Shown here in pieces: positions 44,355-57,550 of a stretch of 64,000 bases of DNA. The translations under genes were made by a program, and so were the position numbers. This DNA comes from Physcomitrium patens (Eukaryota > Streptophyta > Bryopsida > Funariales > Funariaceae), in NCBI RefSeq assembly GCF_000002425.4, contig NC_037254.1, forward strand, positions 12,686,934-12,750,933. The letters are read 5' to 3'. The notes beneath the pieces are model-generated. The model made no database searches and was not told the DNA's origin. It saw nothing but the letters and a program-made list of their open reading frames with translations. Each line of letters starts with the position of its first letter. Positions within the stretch are counted from its first letter, which is position 1.

Positions 44355-45800
44355 AAGTACAAATTCTTTTGGTGACATCAAGTCTTTTCTTGCTTAATAA
44401 GAGATTTAAAACATACTATATCAATTTTCATTAGTTCTAGCCTTGAAGAATAAGTTTTTGTAAGCTTAAAAGCTATAGTTATTAGTTGATTTATTCCTCT
44501 CTAGCTAAATCTTTGTTCTTGAATCCTTTTAAATAATTGATTATTGCATACAATGGCTTGAGCAATAAATTATTTTAAAGAATCTACTTTTCACATTGTT
44601 AATAACAAAACTTTGATATTATCCTTCAATCCATATTAAAATTGATTGATAAAGGTTTTATCATTTTAATCCATGTTATAAAAATAGTTTTGGAATTCAA
44701 CAACATATATGGTGGCATATTGTGATTTTTTTGCAAAGATAAGAGCTTGGTTTTTATTATTTTTTTTATCACTTTTTCTAAATATCACCATAAATACTTT
44801 TAAGAATGAATTTAAATCATAAAAGAATCATAAATCTTTTTCCATCAAAGGTACAAATCAAAAGAGAGCACTTCTAAAAAGAAGTGCATTTAAAAACTCA
44901 ACTTGAGTAAATCCATTTAGGTATTGGAAAAAATGCAATCTTAAATAGAGCTTAAGTTGTTGCAAAAATCCTTGAAATTTTGAGCTTATTCTATCAAACT
45001 TTAAGGACATATTAATTCTTACATCTCTTGTGTTTATATGAAATAAGACTAGACAATTTTAATAACCTAAGATCCTTTTAATCTACAACAATATAAGGTC
45101 TTATCACAAAATAAGACAAAATAGACCAGAACAAAAGTGAAAAAAATTGAATAGAATAAGATTTGAAAGACAAAATTGAACAAACAGAACATAATAGAAT
45201 AGATTTGAACAAAAATATAGAAAACCAAACTTTACTAAGAGAAAGGGTTTGAAGCCATACCTGACCAAATGCCCCAAAAAGCCTTGGCTAGTTTTATTTA
45301 TATCTTAACCTACTACCTTGGACCTTCTAAAATGTTCTTAGGTAATAGGCTCCACCTAGACAATCATCTTAAATTCTTTTTTCTAGAAGGTTCTAAGATA
45401 GGCCCTACCTAAACAATTGCCTTGAGCCTTTTTAGAAGGTTCTATGGTAGACTCTACCTAAATAACTGCCCTAAATCCTTTTTAGAATGTTCTACGATAG
45501 GTCCTACCTGGTCCATTAACCTAATTTCAATTCTAGAAACTTCCTTGGTTCTAATTATCTATATAATTATCTTATTTAATCCTATTACATTATAGAAGAG
45601 AGATTTTATCAATTTGGTTGTAAGGCTAATTTACTTACTTCCCTCAACTGCATAACTTCTTGGTATAGACTTTGGACTTCTTTCATAGGTGTAGAAATAG
45701 TGCTTCCCTGGTTGGTATTGATGATGCATGAAATTTCTACTCTAAAAGTATTGACAAGCTTGTGAAGATCTGTGATAGTTACAAATCTATTCTCACTTTT
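44355..45800 (-). pseudogene. Element D gag remnant, interrupted by a solo LTR
   Basis: Minus-strand sequence parallel to the gag of B and F (for example the block around 44890-44990 corresponds to QVRLYLRLYPYQYPNGFTQV-type sequence, and 44580-44700 to the knuckle-proximal part). It is split at 45039-45589 by an E-family solo LTR. Too many stops to give a product. Confidence 0.6.
45039..45589 (-). mobile_element. Solo LTR of the E family, inserted in D's gag
   Basis: A single LTR (551 bp, minus orientation, TGTAATAGG at its start and ATTTCA at its end) with perfect TTATA duplications at 45034-45038 and 45590-45594. It arose from a full element by LTR-LTR recombination. It retains perfect heat-shock-element triplets at 45381-45393 and 45531-45543, and a TATA box (TATAAATA) at about 45296-45303 on the minus strand. 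Confidence 0.9.
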
Positions 45801-45892
45801 ACTAAGTATAATATAATTTTTTCTTCTATTTCAAATAACTGAGTAAATCCACAAATTAAATTAGAAGAGGATAATCTATAATTTTTAATGTC

Positions 45893-46608
45893 AAATAAAA
45901 ATTTCCACAAAAAGGTAATTCATTCTATTTAAAAAAATTAATATTAAAAAATTTAATTATTTTTTTAAAAGTAGATAATTTTTAATCTGTGAAATATAAT
46001 AATAAAATTAAAATAATCTACTTAATTCTAAAACAAGAAAAGAGTTATGAATTAGTATTTTTTTCAAACTATCAAAGATATGAATCAAAACAAAAAAAAT
46101 TTAGAATTTTTTTATGTAACTTAAGAAGAATAAATATTTATTCTAAAAATAATAATATATTAAGATTAAAATGGTTGTTTTCAAAGACAAGAAGAGTATA
46201 AATTCTTGAAATTAGACTAAGAATAAGAAAGGCATTGACAAGAATAAGAAAGGCTTTACTCTTGCCTTCATATATACTATTTAATTAAGAGCTATATGCC
46301 AATATTCTATAGAACCTCCAATATGCATTGATTTTTTAAGATACATATCTTAACTTGCAAGACAAGTTTTCTATATGTATGCCATAAAATTAGCTTATTC
46401 TACAAGCTACCAATACATGTGACATATAGTTAACTTATTGATCAAATTTTTAATCCATCAATCAACTATAAATAAGTCTAAATTCAAAACCACATCTATG
46501 AAGCTTCTAAGAAGCTTTTCTAAAAGATATTATGAAATTAATCTACTTTTATTTACTTCTATCTTATCATATAGATAATCATTGGAATAAATATATATGT
46601 CTGTGATA
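45893..46608 (-). repeat. Element D 5' LTR
   Basis: Starts TATCACAGAC on the minus strand at 46608, a decayed TGTCATAGAT, and ends at about 45893 near GTGGAAATTTTTA, matching the LTR end of B. The LTR boundary at the inner edge is approximate. Confidence 0.65.
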
Positions 46609-49600
46609 GCAATTCAAAACATCCAAGTGAAAATTCTTATTACAATACTTGCAATTCTTATAGTTATATGATAATATTACATTAACTTTTTACTTGAATA
46701 GACTTCTTATTCTTTAATGTCCTTCATCTTTAATTACTATTTAAGAACCACCAAAACTTCTATATGTACATATAACTTGTAATATGCTCCTAACTTATTA
46801 ACAAGTACAAGATCCAAATTATGGCACTAAAGTTGTTTCTTATATATATTTTCTACAACTCAATAAGACTTCTCACTTATATATGTCCTTTATTCTAAAA
46901 GACTTTAAAAATACATAAAAAAAGATTATAAGATAATATCCTTGATTGTAATTTTAGCTACTTGATTTATGATTATTTCTTCTTTATTTACTTTAAAAGA
47001 TCTTAATTGATAAATGAAGGCATCTATTGCCTTTCTCTTGAAATCTATTATCTTTGAATAATATAAATAATAATTAAATTTGGTAATAATTTACATCACT
47101 CAAGTAATACATTTTTTTGTCAAACCAATAATTTTTAATTTGATATGCATTTTAACTTGATACATGTCATATCATCTCATCAATGAGGTAACCATGATGT
47201 CACCTCCTTCACTTTTTAAAAATTTGTTAGTTGATTCAACTTTATCAACTCTAATAGAAATGAAAAAAATTAACAAGTAAAAAAAAAAAAAAGGTCATAT
47301 TATATTGATCACCATGACTATAATACAATATTTTTAAAAAACAGACAACATTCAAAATATATATTTTTTATTTATATTAATTTTTTTTAAAATTCATACA
47401 TTTTTAGAAGGTTATGAATGGAAGTTCATAAAGGATATATATCATCAATTGACACTATCTTTTTAACATATAAACTACACTAATTTCTAAATTATTTTAT
47501 ATAGACTATTTTTTAAACCTAAATTTACTTTATTTGTAAGATTTTCTTATCTTCTTATCTATTTTGATTTTTAGAAGATAGAAGATTGTGCCATAAAATG
47601 TCTAACTTGATAGTTTGGTAATTATTCAAGTTACCCAAGATACCTTTTTATAAGTATTTTTTTCTTCTTTGTAGATAAAACTTGGGCATAGCTAATATTT
47701 AACCTTAATTGAGGTGAAGTTTTTCATTTATAAAATACTACTAAATTAATTTTGTAGTACTCTTTCTATTGCAAATATCATAAAGTTGTCATCCAATGGC
47801 AGGGTAGAAGCTCTTACATCTTTCTTCCATTTTTTATTTAACACCTCTCTTTTTTGCTCCTTAATATCTAGATTCTCTTTCAAATTAGAATTATCTTCTT
47901 CTATAGTAGTATTAAATATTATTTTGAATTATTCTACATTTTAGCATCTATAAAATAGAAAATTATGAAGATATTTTTTATTAATTGTTTTATAAATTTT
48001 TTGATGGCTTTTTTTGCTTTTTTTTTCAAATCAAAAAATTAGCTAAAATTATGATTATATGGTTTATTAACAAAGATTCTTATTATTATATTATCAAATT
48101 TTAAGTCTTTACTTTAGTAAATAACTTTCAATAGGTTATGCATAACTTATGTATCACTTTAACTTGACCTATTTATTTGGCAACAAAAACAACTTGTGCA
48201 TTGGCTCTTTATTTAATTTTTTATATTAATTATTTGATCTAAAAAATTTCTTCTTTAGTTTGTATATTCTCCTCTTTTATTATCTAAACTTTTACTTTGG
48301 TTTTCTAAAGGTCATCTTAAATTTTCTTGAGCTCTTTCTTAATTTGTCTAATTTTTATATTTTATTTTTTTTACTATAGCTTCTAATCCTTTTATCTTTT
48401 GGAATTTTTTATTGCCTTAATAAGCTGAGAAATCCTAGTCAAGTCTTAAGAAGTTTTCATCTATAAAATCACTAAGTTGATATTTTTTAAAATTTATAAT
48501 AAGTAGTAAAAGTGACTTATATATTATTTATTAAGAGTGACTTATGTACTGATACATAATATACTTAGAAGTACTACAAATAAGTCTCTAAGATTCTTTT
48601 GTCATTCTTTCTCCAAGTTTAGTGGTTGTTCTTCATAACTTACTTTCTTTTTAAATTAAAATAGACAATAATTTCCTTCTTTGTGTATTTTAGAAATAAT
48701 ATCAACTCAAAGATTTGTTTTACTTTTGTACTACTATTGTCTTATACATATATGTCCTTGTCTTCCTTATCTTCCTTCTCTTCCTATTTAACTTCTTAGA
48801 ACTATCAAGCTATTATTTATTTATTTATTTCTTTATTTTATTCATCTTCTTTTGTTGTAATGAATAAGTCCATGGCTTGGTACAAATGATAAATGTAAAA
48901 TAAATTTGACAAAATCTAACTCTTATCTATATTAATTACAATTCTAAGGAGTGACTCAAGGATGAATTTGGCCTACTTTGGTATGTATGTCTTGATAATA
49001 GCTCTTATTAGTATTTTCATCTATGCCTTGTTAATATTTTTTAGAATCATTTGAATAAAAAATTAAAATAAGAAATTAAAATATTCTTTTATATCAATTA
49101 TCTTATACTACAGTCATTTGGAATCCTTCTTTCAACTCATATGAATTGTAAGAAAAGATAGTGGTCATCTTCAATGTCAATTTCTTGTTCTATGCTATTA
49201 AGTCACTCATCTTATTTTTTAACTAATATACATCTATCAAAAAAAAGAGATTACATTATTTTAAATTTTTGTGGATCAAGTCTTTTATCCTTATCAATAT
49301 CTTGCCTGAGATTACTTTGCTCACCATATATTTGTGCTTAAAACACTACACCATTGTATAGATGTGACCACACATCAAAGCAACCAAGTCTTCTTGCAAT
49401 ACAATTCTTTCTCGATCATCAAGAAAATTCTTGATAGAGAATTCTTTTAACCTTAAGGGTATCAAAGGCCTTACAATCTTCTTAATTGATTCCCTCATTA
49501 TTTTAATTTTATTTTTTATTTCATTACTAATACTATTCATTATATATTTTTTTTCAATTGATGTATACTAGGTTTCTTATTCAACCATGTTAGTGAAGTT

Positions 49601-50443
49601 TGAATCTCTACAATCTTTATTTTATTTGATTCATAACTTAGATATGGTGATTCAACTTTTCATTGTTTTACCTTAGAATATGTGATGGAATAAATGACAT
49701 CTTTACTCTTAAGTGTACAGTACTACTTTGTTGCATGAATTAAGTTGTCTTAAGTCAAACTGCCTTGAATTCATTGCACATTACAATTTGATTTTTTTTA
49801 TGCCTCTATCTTGGGATCCAATTCAAATACACCATTGGTACCAATTTGGCATACAAAAAAAGTACAAATTATGTCCACTTCTTAATTTACTTTCATGCTA
49901 TTCTTAACACTTTTATGAAATTCTTATTTTTTATTATTATTTTTATCCACTACAATTATCTTGATTTCTCTCATATATTCCTATTTTAGTAAGAAATTTG
50001 ATACTCTTAACTTCTATTAAACTCTCTTTTATTCCTAACATAAATTTTAGGTTTTCACATAGGCTATTAAATAAGACAAAAAAAATAGAGTTGTATAACT
50101 TTTGGAATGAAAGCTTTTAGTATATAAAATTTTGGCTTAATTTGATATTAGTTCTATAATGGTTGATTACATTTACAAACATTTTTTATAAACAAAAAAT
50201 CTTACATAATATCATGATAAGCAAAGTAGATACTATTCTTGAAGCTTTTGGAAGCCTCACTTGTGGCATCAAGATATTATTTAAAAATTATTTCTTATAA
50301 CTTAGTTCAATAACCTTGCTATAATATGGATTTAAAAAAATAAAAAAATAAAAATTATATTACTTTTGTTGTTAAACTACTTTGATTTGTTTTTTTTTTT
50401 AAGGAATCTTTTTTATTGTAAATGCTAAATAAACTAGAAGATG
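46609..50443. other. AT-rich, decayed repeat DNA without a resolvable element
   Basis: 46609-46800 is the flank that is also copied at 34062-34250. The rest is extremely AT-rich. A minus-strand open stretch at 49346-49540 (RPLIPLRLKEFSIKNFLDDR) and charged helical-looking minus-strand sequence near 48250-48440 may be the remains of another minus-strand element. A purine tract AGTGAAGGAGGTGA on the minus strand near 47200 resembles a polypurine tract. LTR ends could not be paired. Confidence 0.4.
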
Positions 50444-50448
50444 TTACT

Positions 50449-50943
50449 TGTAATAAGGTATAGATAAGATAATTATATTAGAACCATGGAAGTTTTTAGA
50501 ATTGGAGTTAGATTAGTAGACTAGATAGGATCCACCATAGAACATTCTAGAAAGGATTTAGGACAATTATTTAGGTAGAGTCTATTGTAGAACCTTTTAA
50601 AAAAAGAATTTAAGGTAGTTATTTAAGTGGAGTCCATCACCTAAGAACATTCTAAAAAGTCTAGTATAATATAATAAGGTATAAATAGAATTGGCCGGGG
50701 CCTTTTGGGACATTTGGCCAGATATGGCTTTAGACTCTTTCTCTTAGTAAAGTTTGTTCTGCATGTTTTCATTCAGATCTGTTCTATTCTGTTTTTATTT
50801 GCTCAGTTTTATCTTTCATGTCTTATTCTGTTTAGTTCTATTTAGTTTTATTCTAGTCTATTTTTTCCTATTTTGTGAGGAGGTTTTATGTTGTTGTAGG
50901 TTGGAAGGATCTTGGATTTTTGAGATAGTCTAGTCATGTTTCA
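50449..50943 (+). repeat. Element E 5' LTR (495 bp)
   Basis: Starts TGTAATAAGG. A TATA box (TATAAATAG) lies at 50680-50688 and a perfect GAA-TTC-GAA array at 50540-50552. Two further arrays have lost one unit each through transitions. Confidence 0.9.
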
Positions 50944-51229
50944 TTGATATTAGAGCGAGTATTAGACTGTTTACTATTGGTAGCATGTCAATAGTCATCA
51001 TTTAGTCCAAGATCAATTGTTGTGGTAATACTTGGTACTATATTGAGGCTATTACAATTTACTCTTAAAAAATCAATTAGGATGTGAGAAGACATTATAA
51101 TAGTAGAATCTAGTAGAGAATTTATAATATGGGAGATATATCAAAGCAATTCCAAATGGAAGATCAAATATAACATGTCTTAGGCCAAATAGCTTCTTTA
51201 TAAGGGCAAATAGAAGCCTCAAGGATAAG

Positions 51230-54200
51230 AGAGTCGACATTTATTAGATTGAAATTGAATAAGCCTAATACATACTTTGGAACTTCAAGACAACAAGATG
51301 TATGTCAATGGCTCTTCAATATGCAACAATACCTCCAACAATTTAAGACAAATACCACTGAAAGAATTATATATGTAACGAGCTATTTGAGAGATGCGAG
51401 AGATATTTGGTGGCAACATCGTGTTCAAAGTTATGGATCTCAAGGTAGATTTTGTGATTGAGAGGAATTTGAGACCGAGTTTAAAAATCAATTTTGGCCC
51501 ATCAATGTAGAAAAGATAGTACACAATTACTTGATAAATCTTATACAAGTTAGGTTGGTGCAAGATTATGTCTTCCAATTCAAGTCCTTATATCTCTGAA
51601 TTGGTAATGTTTCGGACGTAGAGAGGATGGATCGATTCCTATGAGGTTTGAAACTTGGAGTCTAGCAAGAAATGGAGCTATTTTCTATTTTCTAGCAAGA
51701 AATGGAGCAGTCAATTGGTGCTTCTAATGGGACTACTATAAGGACAATTATGTCGAGTGTTTTTAGATTGTGGATCTATAAGAAAATTATATCTAAATTG
51801 AAATTGCTGATTGACTTGGAATTAAAACCAAAGAAATCAAAAGAAAAAGTATATACTTTGCAGATGACCAAGAGAATGTATTGAGTGAGGCATGTGAAAA
51901 AGAAACCTTGAGATTGACAGATACCTATATCTTAAGAGAGAGATTCAAGATAAAAAAGCTAAAGTATGATGTTATCATTGATATGCCATAGTTAAAGAAG
52001 GAAAATAAGCAAGTTGATTAGATAGCAAGGACAATCTTTTTTAAAGATGGGAGATGCAAGGTGATTCTTTGCACCTCCACATCAAATGAAGAGAAAAGAC
52101 AATCTACAATCAAAGACTTACTCATAGGAACAATCTTTATGAAGAAGTAACTAGAACATGAGCAACTAGTATATATGGTGGTTCTAAATCTTGTGTTAGT
52201 AGTGGAAAAGATAGCCAAAGGAGTAGAATGGGTGGAGCAACTCATAAAGGAATATTAGAATATCTTTTCCAACCAACCTACCTAATGGCGTATTTCTTAA
52301 TTGAAATGCCCTCTTTCAAATAGAACTATTGCCTGGAGCCAAACCAGCAAGTCAATCAATTTATTATCTAGCACCAAAAGAACTTGAAGGGCTACAAAAG
52401 ACATTTGATGAATTCTTAGAAAAAGGTCTCATTCCAGAAAGCACATCACCATGGGGAGCAGTTCTACTCTTTGTACCTAAGAAAGATGGTGGACTTTGCC
52501 TTTGCATCGACTATTGAGGTCTTAATAAGTAAATTATTAAAAATACATATCCATTTTTTATGGGTGGATGATCTTCCTAACTAACTTTGAAGTGCGACCA
52601 TCTTTAATAAATTAGATCTTTGGAGTAGATATTAACAAACACCTATTGCAAGAGAGGATGTAGAAAAGACGGCATTTTGTACATGCTATGGATATTTCAA
52701 ATGGCTGGTTTTATCCTTTGGCCTCACCAATGCTCCAACTTCTTTTGTAGATCACATGAATAGATTGTTTCGAGACCTTTTAGACAAGTATACAGTCGTA
52801 TTCATTGATGATATCCTTGTACATTGAGGAGCATGAGCAACACCTACAAAAGGTGTTATGTCAACTGTAAGATAGTCACTTTTATTGCAAGCAATAAAAA
52901 TATGAACTTTGGAAGTTAAAAGTCACTTTTTTGGAGCATGTAGTGTCCTCCAAAGGCATACATATGGAGCAAGATAAAGTAAAAGTACTAAAAAATTGAC
53001 CAACTTCTAAGGATTCTTTGGAAGTTTGCTCATTTTTAGGCCTTACTGGATACTATCGCCATTTTATTGAATAATTTGCTCACATTGTTGCTTCATTGAC
53101 AAACTTATTGGAGAAAGGTGTCTCATTTGAATAGAAACTAGAGCAATAAAATACCTTTGATAAGTTAAAGGTGGCACTCGCTACTACTTTAATATTGCAA
53201 CCGTATGATCCTAATCTCCCTTATATGCTTGACATTGATGCTTTTCACTTTGCTATTGGAGCAGTCTTTCAACAAGACTTTGATAGGAGCTTGCAACCTA
53301 TGGCATATAAATCACACAAGCTTAGAAGGACAGAGTGCAATTACTCTACATATGATTGGAAGTAATTAGTAATTGTATATGTCACAAAGATGTGGTGATA
53401 CTATCTATTAGAGAAGCCAATTGTTATTTGGATTGACCATCGATCCTTACTACATGATTTGCATCTGAAAAATATGAAATCGCTGCATCATCACTAAGAA
53501 GAATAATTGCTGCTTTTTGATATTCAGCTTGAGTACAAACAAAGGCGACAACATACTATGCCACATGGTTTATCACAGAGATCAAACTTGAAGGACAAAT
53601 TAGAAGATAAGATAGAAGTTGCTACCATTAGTAGTATCATTTCAAATGTAACCAAAGAGATAGAATAGAAGAAAGTTATGCAACAAGATGTATATTTCAA
53701 GATGGTTAGTGATCGATTGAAGATGAATGATATATAATATTAAGATTACACTCTTAATGAAGGCTTGCTCTATTTCAAGAAGCAAATTTATGTACCTAAC
53801 AATGCTAAATTTTAAATGTGCATACTTCAAGAGGAACATGATATCCCACTATCTAGACATCTAAGAGGAAAAAAGACCCTAGAATGAATTTGAAGTGTAT
53901 AGTTTTGGATAGGTTTGAATGATGATGTTCAAGCCTTTGTATGCTCCTACAAGTCATATTAACATAACAAAGTACACAAAGTAGCATCTCCTAGACCATT
54001 GCAGCCAATTTTGCTACCTATGGTATGTTGGGAGTAGGTGACTATGAATTTCATTATATGTTTGCCATAAATGTCTCATAATTATATGGCGATTGTCGTC
54101 TTTGTGGATCGACTCTCAAAGCAACTTTATTTGGCTATAATGTGCTCAGATATTGATGCTCCAATGCTTGCATGAATCTTCTTTGATACCGTCTTTTGTC

Positions 54201-55060
54201 ACCATAGATTACCTCATGTCATCATTTTAGATTGGGATCTACTCTTCACAAAAAGTTTTTAACAAGCTTTGTTCAAGCTAGTAGGCATATGACTTGTTAT
54301 GTCTAAAGCCTTCCATTCTCAAACAAATGGATAAATAGAGCATGCAAATTGAACCTTGGAGGATATATTGATGATATTTGTGGCAATTCATCATAATGAT
54401 TAGGATGAATACTTGACGCCCTTTGAGTTTGCTTACAATAATAATATTCAAGTAAGTATCAATCATTCACCATTTTTCTCAAACACCAGTCAACATCCAA
54501 TTGCGCCATCTATTTTTCATTATCTCGTTGACACCAACAATCCGACAATAGAGGAATTTATACAATAGCTTACAATGACCTTATAAGAAGTACGACACCG
54601 CCTCTTTATTGCATAAAATCGACAAAAGTAGTATGTGGATAACCATTGGTAACATAAGACCTTTCAAGAAGGTGATCAAGTATTACTCTCCAATGCCAAC
54701 TTGCCACTTGCTACATCAATCAAAATTCATAAATTAGCACCTTGGTGGCTTGGACCCCTCCATATTTTTGCAGTGATTTTTGATGTTGCATACCACATCG
54801 AGCTTCTGTCACATATTCAGGTCCATTTAATCTTCAATGTTTTGCAACTAAAGAAATTTCATACTAAGCCAAAGTACTTTTTGGATCGACACCAACCACA
54901 ACCACTAGTTGTAATTGATGACCAACAAGAATATGAAGTGGACAATGTTTTGGAGCATCGCTACCTCCATCATGGTAATGGACATCTATAACTTCAATAC
55001 AAAGTTCTTTGGAAAGGTTATTTCATTCACAATATAATGTAAAAACCTACAAAAAATCTC
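51230..55060 (+). pseudogene. Element E gag-pol remnant with chromodomain
   Basis: Gag block at 51249-51700 (KLNKPNTYFGTSRQQDVCQW, DIWWQHRVQSYG). RT from 52320 (AKPASQSIYYLAPKELEGLQ, LFVPKKDGGLCLCIDY, then broken, with a decayed FIDDIL near 52800). RNase H at 53190-53360 (MLDIDAFHFAIGAVFQQDF). Integrase 53830-54380 (FVDRLSKQLYLA). Chromodomain 54925-55035 (QEYEVDNVLEHRYLHHGNGH). Stops and frame changes are frequent; not functional. Confidence 0.78.
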
Positions 55061-55138
55061 ACATATTACCAAAAGACCATTTGGAGTTATGATTGAAAGC
55101 AAAATGAGGAAATTCCACATTAGTGGATGAGGATTAAT

Positions 55139-55685
55139 TATAATAGGGTATAAATAAGTTAATTATATTAAAACCATGGAAGTTTTTAGAATTTGGATTA
55201 AGTTAGTGGACCGAGTAAAGTCTATCTTAGAATACTCTGGAAAGAATTTAAGGTAATTATTTAAGTAGGATCCACCATAGAATCTTCTAGAAGAAAACTT
55301 AGGACAATTATCTAAGTAGGGCCTACTATAGAATCCTCTAGAAAAGGAGTTTAAGGTGGTTATTTAAGTAGGATCCACCACTTAAGAACATTCTAGAAGA
55401 TCTAGGGTGGTAGGATAAGGTATAAATAGGACTGGCCAGGGCCTTTTGGAGCATTTGGTCATGTATGGCTTTAGACCCTTTCCCTTAGTAAAGTTTGGTT
55501 TTGCATCTTTTTATTCAGATTTCTTCTGTTTTATTTTTGTTTGCTCAATTTTGTCTTTCATGTCCTATTTTGTTTAATTCCATTCAGTTTTGTTTTAGTT
55601 TATTTTGTCTTATTTTGTGAGGAGGCTTTATGTTGTTGTGGATTGGAAGGATCTTGGATTTTTGAGATAGTCTAGTCATGTTTCA
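55139..55685 (+). repeat. Element E 3' LTR (547 bp)
   Basis: Starts TATAATAGGG (TG decayed to TA) after the purine-rich GTGGATGAGGA. A TATA box lies at 55421-55429. It is about 50 bp longer than the 5' LTR, mainly from an additional GAA-TTC-GAA-containing segment around 55270-55300. Confidence 0.88.
55280..55398 (+). promoter_or_regulatory. Heat-shock-element sites in E's 3' LTR
   Basis: Two perfect three-unit sites: GAATCTTCTAGAA at 55280-55292 and GAACATTCTAGAA at 55386-55398, the latter 22 bp upstream of the TATA box. Between them a third copy, GAATCCTCTAGAA, has one altered unit. Confidence 0.65.
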
Positions 55686-55913
55686 TTACTTCTATTTAAA
55701 CTCAATCACTTAAAAGTTACTTTTAATTTAATTCAAAAAAAATGAAATGTAATAATATTCAATACAAAAAAAAATGGAGATGTGTGAAGGTGAAGAAGAT
55801 CTAACTTTATATCATATTTTGATGAATTATTATAGTTTTAGTATTAGTATATGTATTTGCTAATATTTTATATTCTTCTCCTTTTTCTTATCATTCAATA
55901 GTAATATACTTAT

Positions 55914-56345
55914 TATTACGGATATATATCTATTGTAATTATTACTTAGATAATATGATTAATTTCATAATACTTTCTAAAAAAACTTACCATAAGCTTC
56001 CTAGATGATGTTTTGACTTTATATGTGTTTGTAGTGGATTAGTAGGTTAGAAACTTAGATAACAAGCTAATTATATGTCACATGTGTTAGTAGCTTATGG
56101 AACAAGCTAATTATGTGGCACCTATATAGAAAACTTACCTTGGAAGTTAAGATACATGTCATGCAAAGTCAATCCATATTTGGAGGTCCTATAGAACATC
56201 GCCACATAGATCCTAAGTAGATAGTATATATAGAGGCAAGAAAAAAACCTTCTTAACTCTTGTCAACTCTTTTCTTGCTTCTAGTATAGTTTTAAGAGTC
56301 TCTAGTTTCTTTGTTTTTTGGCAATAGCCATTCCAATTTCTTTTT
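55914..56345 (+). mobile_element. B-type LTR remnant 1 (solo or truncated)
   Basis: Plus-oriented sequence collinear with the B LTR (GGAACAAGCTAATTATG, AGAAAACTTACCTTG, TGGAGGTCCTATAG) without adjoining coding blocks. The right end diverges at about 56345. No target duplication found. Confidence 0.7.
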
Positions 56346-56974
56346 TAATATACATACTTCTCTATTTCTATTTTTTCATATTTCTTTGAAAGAGTTTCAC
56401 TTGTATTAAACAAAACCATCTTTTTTATTTTAAATGAAAAAAATAAAGGATAATATTATATTTTCTAATAACTTATAATAATATTAATTAATAAAATTAA
56501 TAATAGTAATAAAAAAACTTATTAAAGATTAAAAAATAACTAATAAAATTTTATTTTAAATTGCTATAATATGTATCTATCAATTTTTTTTTCTAAAATC
56601 TGAAATAAATATTTTTAGCGCATTTATCAAAAAAAAATATTACATGAAGATATATATGCAAAAAAAGTATAAAACAACATCTCTTATTTTAGAAGAATAA
56701 AAATATTATATTTATAATATTATATTTAATTGAATATATTATGTATACATTACTTATTTTATTTGAATTCTTACATAATATAAATATGTACTTATATTTA
56801 TAAAGCATTTAAAGCACAAATTTGTGTTTTAGAACTTACAAAAAAAAATTAGTTCCTTTATTATTAAGAAAGATTAAAACTATTATTATTTATGTTAATA
56901 TTATCACATATGATTCCAAATGATTTTATTGAAAAAACAACAATCTCATTGAAAAGAAGTGGCTTAACCATATA

Positions 56975-57550
56975 TATCAACACTAGTAATTACTACAAAA
57001 AGAATAGTTATTTAGAAATAAATAAAAGTACAAAAATTTGATAAATTCTTTTGGAAAAGCTTTTTAATAGCTTCATAGAGGTCAATTTGATTTTACAAGT
57101 ATTTATAGTTGATTAATAGGTTAAAAACTTGGCTAGTAAGGTGAATACTTATTACACATGTTGATTATTTGTTTTATAAATTGACCTAATATTGCACATG
57201 TTGGGCACTTGTAGTACAACTTGGCCATATGGCGCACATATTAAAAACTTGCCTTACAAGTTAGACATATGTCCTACAAATCAAACATGTGTTAGATGAT
57301 CTATAGAATTTTGCAATGTAACTCCTTAGTTAGATACTATATATGGAAGTAAGAGCAAGACCTTCTTCATTTTTATTAACAACTTTCTTGTTCTTAGCCT
57401 TATTCTAAGAGTCTATAATCTTCTTGTCTTTGGTAATAATCATTCTAATTTTAGTATTATAACTATCTTTGAGTGAAAATTTATTCATTTTTAGTGACAC
57501 AAGAGTATATTGACACTTTGATTGTTTTGTGATTCATCTCTTAGACATGA
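56975..57550 (+). mobile_element. B-type LTR remnant 2 (solo or truncated)
   Basis: Plus-oriented and more diverged than remnant 1, but with the same landmarks (AAAAACTTGCCTTACAAGTT, ATATGGAAGTAAGAGCAAGA, TAGTGACACAAGAGTATATT). It has an inserted roughly 40-bp segment around 57165-57215. Ends approximate. Confidence 0.65.

Larger units (their letters stand above)
34250..46608 (-). mobile_element. Element D: degenerate minus-strand chromovirus, host of F and of a solo LTR
   Basis: Read on the minus strand: 5' LTR 46608 to about 45893, PBS-like TGACATTAAAAAT near 45885, gag (45800-44355, interrupted by a solo LTR), insertion of element F, pol (38050-34500) ending in a chromodomain, a purine tract AGAAGGGAAGATAA (34365-34378) and a 3' LTR from 34364 truncated at about 34250. 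It belongs to the same LTR family as B. Unlike B and F it has only about 130 bp between chromodomain and 3' LTR, so the extra 3' frame is absent. Stops are so dense that only short blocks are readable. Confidence 0.75.
50449..55685 (+). mobile_element. Element E: degenerate chromovirus with heat-shock-type LTRs
   Basis: The element is 5237 bp, with TTACT duplications at 50444-50448 and 55686-55690. LTRs are 50449-50943 and 55139-55685, both ending GTTTCA. PBS-like TTGATATTAGAGC follows the 5' LTR at 50944 and equals the initiator tRNA-Met site TGGTATCAGAGC with two transitions. Gag, RT, RNase H, integrase and chromodomain blocks are in order but heavily interrupted. Its LTR family is the same as the solo LTR at 45039-45589. 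Confidence 0.9.

Noticed and set aside
18093..57550. RIP in a fungal genome as the source of the C-to-T stops
   Set aside because: The flanking genes are clearly from a land plant (USP-kinase, LEC14B, organelle PNPase); methylation-linked deamination explains the pattern.
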